DNA from: Mesorhizobium sp.
GTDB taxonomy: Bacteria; Pseudomonadota; Alphaproteobacteria; Rhizobiales; Rhizobiaceae
Direction: 5' to 3'
Length of the DNA stretch: 41,257 bases
NCBI GenBank assembly: GCA_027492275.1
Contig: JAPUFC010000080.1
Coordinates: 1-41,257 of the forward strand
Shown here: positions 36,155 to 41,257 of the stretch, piece after piece
Position numbering within the stretch: position 1 is the stretch's first letter
Layout of the letters: each line of letters opens with the position of its first letter
Made by a program: the position numbers and the translations under genes
Notes under the pieces: model-generated
Told to the model about the DNA's origin: nothing
Seen by the model: the letters and a program-made list of their open reading frames with translations, nothing else
Databases searched by the model: none

Positions 36155-37165
36155 ATGAGCCTCGTCCGCACCCTCACCGATCCCGCTTTCCTCATCGCGA
36201 TTCTCGTCGGCATCGCGGTCTTCGCCACCATGTTCACACTGGTGCCCAACATCGGCGGCAATCCGCTCAAGGCCCGCATGAAGGCGGTCGCGCTGGAGCG
36301 CGAGGAGCTGCGCGCCAAGCAGCGCATGCAGCTCGCCGCCGAGGCGGACCGCCGCCGCAAGGGCCTGCGCGAGAAGCAGTCGCTGGGCATGCGCGCCATC
36401 GTCGACCGGCTGGATTTGCGCCGCGCCCTGGCGGACGAGGGCACGATGGCCAAGCTGAGAATGGCCGGCTTCCGCGGCCAGAACCCGCTGACCCGCTTCC
36501 TGTTCTTCCGTCTCGTCCTGCCGATGGTCTTCTTCGCCGGCGCGGTGGTCTACATCTTCGTGCTCGACCTGATGCCGACGCAGCCCTTCTTCATCAAGGC
36601 CGTCGTCTGCATCGTCGCCGCCTATGCCGGCTTCTACGCGCCGGTCCTCTACGTCAGCAACCGCGCCACCAAGCGCAAGCAGTCGATCCAGCTCGCCTGG
36701 CCAGACGCGCTCGACCTGATGCTGATCTGCGTCGAGTCCGGCATGTCGATCGAGGCCGCCATCAAGCGTGTCGCGGAGGAGATCGGCAGCCAGTCCGTGG
36801 CGCTGGCGGAGGAGCTGATCCTGACCAATGCGGAACTGTCCTACCTGCAGGAACGCAAGACCGCCTACGACAATCTGGCGGCCCGCACCGGGCTGGAATC
36901 GGTGAAATCGGTGGCGCAGGCGCTGGTCCAGGCGGAGCGCTACGGCACGCCGGTGGCGCACGCGCTGCGCGTCCTGGCCGCCGAGAGCCGCGACATGCGC
37001 ATGAACGAAGCCGAGAAGAAGGCCGCCGCGCTGCCGCCCAAGCTCACCGTGCCGATGATCCTGTTCTTCCTACCCGTCCTGTTCGCCGTCATCCTGGGGC
37101 CGGCAGGCATGCAGGTTTCCGAGCGCGGCATCTTCGGCGACAGCCCGCGCCAGCAGGTCGAATAG
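36155..37165 (+). CDS. tadC: Flp pilus platform protein TadC
   Basis: TadC is the partner of TadB in the inner-membrane platform. The 336-residue product has the same layout: one helix at residues about 8-28, a charged Arg-rich segment, two helices at about 115-170, the T2SF domain with LAWPDALDLMLICVESGMSIEAAIKRVAEEI, and a last helix VPMILFFLPVLFAVILGPAG. It is the last gene of the locus: no tadD-like TPR gene, which often follows tadC, is present. Confidence 0.95.
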   Translation: MSLVRTLTDPAFLIAILVGIAVFATMFTLVPNIGGNPLKARMKAVALEREELRAKQRMQLAAEADRRRKGLREKQSLGMRAIVDRLDLRRALADEGTMAKLRMAGFRGQNPLTRFLFFRLVLPMVFFAGAVVYIFVLDLMPTQPFFIKAVVCIVAAYAGFYAPVLYVSNRATKRKQSIQLAWPDALDLMLICVESGMSIEAAIKRVAEEIGSQSVALAEELILTNAELSYLQERKTAYDNLAARTGLESVKSVAQALVQAERYGTPVAHALRVLAAESRDMRMNEAEKKAAALPPKLTVPMILFFLPVLFAVILGPAGMQVSERGIFGDSPRQQVE

Positions 37166-37235
37166 CGTTTCGCTGGACTTTTGGGCCGAAGCGGTGCTGT
37201 AAGCGTCGCTGAGGCCTGAACCGGGGAAACGCTCG

Positions 37236-38279
37236 ATGCAGACGATCACGTTCCGCCGTCCCGACGACCTGCACGTCCATTTCCGCGACGGCGACATGCT
37301 CCGGGCGGTCGTGCCCTTCACGGCGCGCGCCTTCGGCCGGGCGATCGTCATGCCGAACCTGACGCCGCCCGTCACCACGGCGGCCATGGCCGCCGCCTAT
37401 CGCGGTCGGATCCTGGCGGCGGTGCCGGATGGCGTCGATTTCACCCCGCTGATGACCTGCTACCTGACCGATTCGACCGATCCGGCCGACCTCGTCGCCG
37501 GCCACCGCGACGGCATCTTCGCCGCCGCCAAGCTCTACCCCGCGCACGCCACCACCAATTCCAGCCATGGCGTCACCTCGGTGGAGAGAATCGAGGCGGT
37601 GCTCGGCGCGATGGAGGAGAACGGCATCCCGCTGCTCGCCCATGGCGAGCTGACCGGCTCCGAGATCGACATCTTCGACCGGGAGAAGGGCTTCGTCGAG
37701 GAGGTGATGATCCCGACCCTGGCGAAGTTCCCGCGCCTGCGCATGGTGCTGGAGCACATCACCACCGACGACGGCGCCAAGGCGGCCGTCTCCTTCGGGT
37801 CGCGGGTCGCGGCCACCATCACGCCGCAGCACCTGATCTACAACCGCAACGCGCTGTTCCAGGGCGGCCTGCGCCCGCATATGTACTGCCTGCCGATCCT
37901 CAAGCGCGAGAAACATCGCCTGGCGCTGCGCGCCGCCGCCACCAGCGGCCTGCCGAACTATTTCCTCGGCACCGACACCGCGCCGCACATGAAGCACCTC
38001 AAGGAATGCGAGTGCGGCTGCGCCGGCGTCTTCTCCGCCCCGGTGGCGGTCGAGGCCTATCTGCGCGTCTTCGAGGAGGAGGGCGCGCTGGACGGCTTCG
38101 AGGCGTTCGCCTCGCTCAACGGCGCGGCCTTCTACGGCCTCGAGCCGGCGCGCGAAACCGTGACCTATGCGCGCGAGGAGCGCCGCGTGGAGAAGAGCAT
38201 CGATGCCGGTTCCGACGGCTCGCTCGTCCCGCTCTTCGCCGGCGAGACGGTGCGCTGGACGCGGCGGGAGGCCGCGTGA
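37236..38279 (+). CDS. pyrC: Dihydroorotase (class II, PyrC type)
   Basis: PyrC closes carbamoyl-aspartate to dihydroorotate, the third step of pyrimidine synthesis. The 347-residue protein is the short E. coli-like type: zinc ligands His13 and His15 in [13 protein letters not shown], the carboxylated Lys in [13 protein letters not shown] (Lys99), LLAHGEL, LEHITT, and the late Asp in [11 protein letters not shown]. All zinc ligands are present, so it should be active. It starts after GGGGAAACGCTCG, whose purine stretch can pair with an inverted copy 55 bases upstream. The TGA overlaps the next start. Confidence 0.96.
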   Translation: MQTITFRRPDDLHVHFRDGDMLRAVVPFTARAFGRAIVMPNLTPPVTTAAMAAAYRGRILAAVPDGVDFTPLMTCYLTDSTDPADLVAGHRDGIFAAAKLYPAHATTNSSHGVTSVERIEAVLGAMEENGIPLLAHGELTGSEIDIFDREKGFVEEVMIPTLAKFPRLRMVLEHITTDDGAKAAVSFGSRVAATITPQHLIYNRNALFQGGLRPHMYCLPILKREKHRLALRAAATSGLPNYFLGTDTAPHMKHLKECECGCAGVFSAPVAVEAYLRVFEEEGALDGFEAFASLNGAAFYGLEPARETVTYAREERRVEKSIDAGSDGSLVPLFAGETVRWTRREAA

Positions 38280-38917
38280 TGGACGGCCCCAACCCGTCGA
38301 TCAAGCATCCGATCCCGATCCATCCGCGCGTCGGCTTTCTGAAGCCGCTGGTGGAGGCCGAGAACGTCGAGATCGGCGACTTCACCTATTACGACGACCC
38401 GGCCGGGCCCGACAAATTCCTGGAGCGGTGCGTGCTCCACCACTATCCGTTCGTCGGCGACCGGCTGGTGATCGGCAGGTTCTGCGCGCTGGCCGAAGGC
38501 ATGCGCTTCATCATGAACGGCGCCAATCACGCCATGTCGGGTTTCTCCACCTATCCGTTCAACATCTTCGGGCATGGCTGGGAGAAGGGTTTCGACCAGG
38601 CGAGCTGGGAGAAGGAGAATCGGGGCGACACGGTCGTCGGCAACGACGTGTGGATCGGCATGGAGGCGGTGATCATGCCCGGCGTCAGGATCGGCGACGG
38701 GGCGATCGTCGGCGCGAAATCGGTCGTCACCCATGACGTGCCGCCCTATGCCATCGTCGCCGGCAATCCGGCCAGGATCGTGAAGATGCGCTTCGACGAG
38801 GAAACGGTGGGCCGCCTGCTGGCGCTGGCGTGGTGGGACTGGCCGGCGGACAGGATCGGCCGCAACCTCGACGCCATACGCGGTAGCGACATCGGGGCGC
38901 TGGAGGCCGCGGCTTGA
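38279..38917 (+). CDS. Hexapeptide-repeat acetyltransferase, CatB/Vat (XAT) type
   Basis: This 212-residue left-handed beta-helix acyltransferase resembles xenobiotic acetyltransferases. [54 protein letters not shown] carries the catalytic His in NGANHAM. Then come [52 protein letters not shown] and a WWDWP tail. Such enzymes acetylate chloramphenicol or streptogramins, but chromosomal relatives often have unknown substrates, so resistance cannot be claimed. ATG 38279 overlaps the pyrC stop by one base, and its own TGA overlaps the TTG of engB. It is the middle gene of a tight chain. Confidence 0.88.
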   Translation: MDGPNPSIKHPIPIHPRVGFLKPLVEAENVEIGDFTYYDDPAGPDKFLERCVLHHYPFVGDRLVIGRFCALAEGMRFIMNGANHAMSGFSTYPFNIFGHGWEKGFDQASWEKENRGDTVVGNDVWIGMEAVIMPGVRIGDGAIVGAKSVVTHDVPPYAIVAGNPARIVKMRFDEETVGRLLALAWWDWPADRIGRNLDAIRGSDIGALEAAA

Positions 38918-39567
38918 GTTCTTCCCGTGAGCCCGACGCCGGCGTCTTCCTGCGGCCGTGGACCTTCATTCGCGGCGTTCCCGACATGCGCCACCTGCCG
39001 CCGGAGGGACCGCCGGAAGTCGCCTTCGCCGGACGGTCCAATGTCGGGAAATCCTCGCTGATCAACGCGCTGGTCGGCCATGGCGGGCTGGCGCGCACGT
39101 CCAACACGCCCGGCCGCACGCAGGAATTGAACTTCTTCGTGCCGGACGGCTATTCCGGGCAGCCGGGCGACCTGCCGCCGATGGCGCTGGTCGACATGCC
39201 GGGATACGGCTACGCCGCCGCGCCGAAGGACAAGGTCGACGCGTGGACGAAGCTGGTTTTCGACTATTTGAAGGGCCGTGTGTCGCTGAAGCGCGTCTAC
39301 GTGCTGATCGATTCCCGCCACGGCATCAAGAAGAACGACGAGGAGGTTCTGTCGCTTCTCGACAAGGCGGCGGTCTCCTACCAGATCGTCCTCACCAAGA
39401 TCGACAAGATCAAGGTCGCGGGCGTGGAAAAACTCGTCGCCGAGACGCAGGAGAAGGTTAGGAAAAGGCCCGCCGCCTACCCAGCCATCGTCGCCACCTC
39501 GTCGGAGAAGGGCGATGGGCTGGACGATCTCCGCGCGGCGATTCTGGCGGCGGTCAACGGCCGGTAG
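38914..39567 (+). CDS. engB: Ribosome biogenesis GTP-binding protein EngB (YihA/YsxC)
   Basis: EngB is an essential GTPase in 50S assembly. The 217-residue product has all G motifs: G1 GRSNVGKSS (residues 40-48), G2-region SNTPGRTQ, G3 VDMPGYG, G4 TKIDK and the late [11 protein letters not shown]. It starts with TTG 38914, which overlaps the acetyltransferase stop as TTGA and has TGGAGG seven bases upstream; the next ATG (codon 25) would cut into the fold, so TTG is strongly preferred. The gene ends convergent with the fasciclin gene. Confidence 0.95.
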   Translation: MSSSREPDAGVFLRPWTFIRGVPDMRHLPPEGPPEVAFAGRSNVGKSSLINALVGHGGLARTSNTPGRTQELNFFVPDGYSGQPGDLPPMALVDMPGYGYAAAPKDKVDAWTKLVFDYLKGRVSLKRVYVLIDSRHGIKKNDEEVLSLLDKAAVSYQIVLTKIDKIKVAGVEKLVAETQEKVRKRPAAYPAIVATSSEKGDGLDDLRAAILAAVNGR

Positions 39568-39603
39568 CGGACACGGGCTGCGCTCCGGCGCCGCCCATGT
39601 CCG
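39568..39603. terminator. Hairpin between convergent engB and fasciclin gene
   Basis: CGGACA-C-GGGC (39568-39578) pairs with GCCC-A-TGTCCG (39593-39603) with one C/A mismatch and a 14-base GC-rich loop. It fills the gap between two genes that end toward each other, so it may end transcripts from both sides. No long T-run is present on either side. Confidence 0.45.
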
Positions 39604-39613
39604 CGTTTCCACG

Positions 39614-40165
39614 TCACATCTTGGGCAGCAGCACCTTGTCGACGACGTGGATGACGCCGTTCGACTGCGCCACGTCGGCGATCGTCACATTGGCGACGTT
39701 GCCGTTCTCGTCGGTGACGGTGACCTTGCCGCCATCGGCCTTGAGCGTCAGCTCGCACCCGCCGACCGTCTTGACCTTGTGCATGCCGCCGTCGTCCTTG
39801 ACCATCTTGGCGACGTCGGCCGCCATCGCCTTGGCGCCGATCACGTGGCAGGTCAGGACCTTGGTCAACTGGTCCTTGTTTTCCGGCTTCAGCAGCGTGT
39901 CGACCGTGCCGGCCGGAAGTGCTGCGAACGCCTCGTTGGTCGGCGCGAAGACGGTGAACGGTCCCGCCCCCTGAAGGGTCTCGACCAGCCCGGCGGCCTT
40001 CACCGCCGCCACCAGCGTGGTGTGGTCCTTGGAGTTCATCGCGTTCTCGACGATATTCTTGTCGGCATACATGGCGGCCCCGCCGACCATGGGGTTCTCG
40101 GCGAGCGCCGCCCCGGTCGTGACGAGGACGGTGCAGATGGAGAGGGCAGACAACAGTCGTTTCAT
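39614..40165 (-). CDS. Exported fasciclin (FAS1) domain protein
   Basis: The 183-residue protein has a clear signal peptide (MKRLLSALSICTVLVTTGAALAE) and one FAS1 domain. NSKDHTTLVAAVKAAGLVETLQGAGPFTVFAPTNEAFAALPAGTVDTLL is the H1 motif region and GVIHVVDKVLLP the H2 region. FAS1 proteins are secreted adhesion or surface proteins; in rhizobia a similar protein has been linked to symbiosis and surface attachment. The function here is not known. It is transcribed opposite to its neighbours and stands between engB and argB, which are close together in related genomes. Confidence 0.9.
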   Translation of the reverse strand: MKRLLSALSICTVLVTTGAALAENPMVGGAAMYADKNIVENAMNSKDHTTLVAAVKAAGLVETLQGAGPFTVFAPTNEAFAALPAGTVDTLLKPENKDQLTKVLTCHVIGAKAMAADVAKMVKDDGGMHKVKTVGGCELTLKADGGKVTVTDENGNVANVTIADVAQSNGVIHVVDKVLLPKM

Positions 40166-40362
40166 GGGTTCGCTCCCTGGGCTTGCTTTACCGTCGATTG
40201 TACGGGGCCGGGAGCGGACCGGTTCTGCGGTGGTTCATCACTATAAGTTGCGGAGTCACACCTGATCCGAAAAAGCCGCGCCCGCGTATGCCACCCCTTT
40301 GCTCCTCGATGCAATTTGGCTAAGACCGCGCCGATCCCTCACCGCGCCAGGAGCCGCCCGCG

Positions 40363-41257
40363 ATGCCGACGGAAAATCCCGACAACGCTTCCGAACAGGC
40401 GCGGCTCTTGTCCAACGCGCTGCCCTACATGCAGCGCTACGAGGACAAGACCGTCGTGGTGAAATATGGCGGCCACGCCATGGGCGACATCGCGCTCGGC
40501 CGCGCCTTCGCCCGCGACATCGCGCTTCTGAAGCAGTCCGGCGTCAACCCGATCGTCGTGCATGGCGGCGGCCCGCAGATCGGCGCCATGCTGGCCAAGA
40601 TGGGCATCGAATCGAAGTTCGAGGGCGGCCTGCGTGTCACAGACCGCAGGACCGTCGAGATCGTCGAGATGGTCCTGGCCGGTTCGATCAACAAGGAGAT
40701 CGTCGCGCTGATCAACGCCGAGGGCGAATGGGCCATCGGCCTGTGCGGCAAGGACGGCAACATGGTCTTCGCCGAGAAGGCCAGGAAGACGGTCACCGAT
40801 CCCGATTCCAACATCGAGCGCGTGCTCGACCTCGGCTTCGTCGGCGAACCGGCCGAGGTGGACCGCACCCTGCTCGACCTTCTTGCCCGCTCCGAGATGA
40901 TCCCGGTGCTGGCGCCGGTCGCTCCGGGCCGCGACGGCCACACCTACAACATCAACGCCGATACCTTCGCGGGCGCCATCGCAGGCGCGCTGCAGGCCTC
41001 GCGGCTGCTCTTCCTCACCGACGTTCCGGGCGTGCTCGATGCCGACGGGAAGCTCATTCCCAGGCTGTCGGTCGCCCAGGCCCGCGACCTGATCGCCGAC
41101 GGCACCATCTCGGGCGGCATGATCCCCAAGGTCGAGACCTGCATCGAGGCGATCGAGCGCGGCGTGGAGGGCGTCGTCATCCTGAACGGCAAGACCGCCC
41201 ACGCCGTGCTGCTGGAACTGTTCACCGAACACGGAGCCGGCACGCTGATCGTGCCCT
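40363..41257 (+). CDS. argB: Acetylglutamate kinase (3' end cut by the window)
   Basis: ArgB phosphorylates N-acetylglutamate in arginine synthesis. At least 298 residues are visible and the frame is open to the edge, with no stop codon. The amino-acid-kinase fold is clear: [12 protein letters not shown] (Lys34 and the Gly-rich loop), [58 protein letters not shown] and [10 protein letters not shown]. The N-terminal helix before the kinase core ([23 protein letters not shown]) is the mark of hexameric, arginine-inhibited enzymes. Near the end [17 protein letters not shown] is conserved, so only a few residues are missing. ATG 40363 follows AGGAGCCGCCCGCG, a good Shine-Dalgarno. Confidence 0.96.
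   Translation, partial: MPTENPDNASEQARLLSNALPYMQRYEDKTVVVKYGGHAMGDIALGRAFARDIALLKQSGVNPIVVHGGGPQIGAMLAKMGIESKFEGGLRVTDRRTVEIVEMVLAGSINKEIVALINAEGEWAIGLCGKDGNMVFAEKARKTVTDPDSNIERVLDLGFVGEPAEVDRTLLDLLARSEMIPVLAPVAPGRDGHTYNINADTFAGAIAGALQASRLLFLTDVPGVLDADGKLIPRLSVAQARDLIADGTISGGMIPKVETCIEAIERGVEGVVILNGKTAHAVLLELFTEHGAGTLIVP

Noticed and set aside
38279-38917. A dedicated chloramphenicol or streptogramin resistance gene
   Set aside because: The fold fits the XAT family, but the gene lies in a housekeeping chain and family membership alone does not show the substrate.
1-41257. Mobile elements, CRISPR arrays, toxin-antitoxin or phage genes
   Set aside because: No transposase or integrase gene, no spaced direct repeats and no matching gene pairs were seen; the gene content is conserved core plus a pilus locus.

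Overview
The window is a GC-rich chromosomal segment (wobble positions are almost all G or C) from an alphaproteobacterium, most likely Hyphomicrobiales (Rhizobiales) close to Mesorhizobium/Phyllobacteriaceae. The evidence is the gene order: nusA - YlxR/L7Ae - infB - rbfA - truB - rpsO - pnp; fabI-fabB-fabA divergent from irr; mutM - enoyl-CoA hydratase - rpsT - dnaA - dnaN - recF - moeB without gyrB; a cpaA-F/tadBC pilus locus; and pyrC ... engB ... argB. No insertion sequence, prophage, CRISPR array or convincing tRNA/rRNA gene was seen. Both ends cut a gene: nusA lacks its 5' part and argB lacks its last codons.

Layout. (1) 1-10.2 kb, + strand: transcription, translation and RNA decay. The run is nusA, an RNA-binding YlxR/L7Ae fusion, infB, a small YcxB-like membrane protein, rbfA, truB, a CorA transporter, rpsO and pnp, with three GC-rich hairpins between rpsO and pnp. 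(2) 10.2-17.1 kb: an RsmC-like methyltransferase, the unsaturated fatty-acid genes fabA-fabB-fabI (- strand) back to back with the iron regulator irr, an exported SH3 protein, a D-2-hydroxyacid dehydrogenase and a small methyltransferase. (3) 17.0-26.0 kb, - strand: deoB, mutM, enoyl-CoA hydratase, rpsT, dnaA, dnaN, recF and moeB. A 777-bp gene-free stretch before dnaA holds one perfect DnaA box. rpsT has a good sigma70-type promoter followed at once by a terminator-like hairpin in its leader. (4) 26.0-37.2 kb: a complete-looking core Tad/Flp (type IVc) pilus locus. Two TadE-type proteins and a small secretin-N-domain protein lie on the - strand. Flp pilin, prepilin peptidase CpaA, CpaB, secretin CpaC, lipoprotein CpaD, CpaE, ATPase CpaF, TadB and TadC lie on the + strand. 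CtrA-like TTAA-N7-TTNA sites lie upstream of both arms. (5) 37.2-41.3 kb: pyrC, a hexapeptide acetyltransferase and engB in a tightly overlapping chain, then a fasciclin-domain protein (- strand) and argB.

Most of the window is conserved housekeeping DNA. I did not find a clearly new system. The observations most worth a second look are regulatory: the rpsT leader, the CtrA-like sites and inverted repeat of the pilus locus, the hairpin array before pnp, and tandem terminators between dnaA and dnaN.
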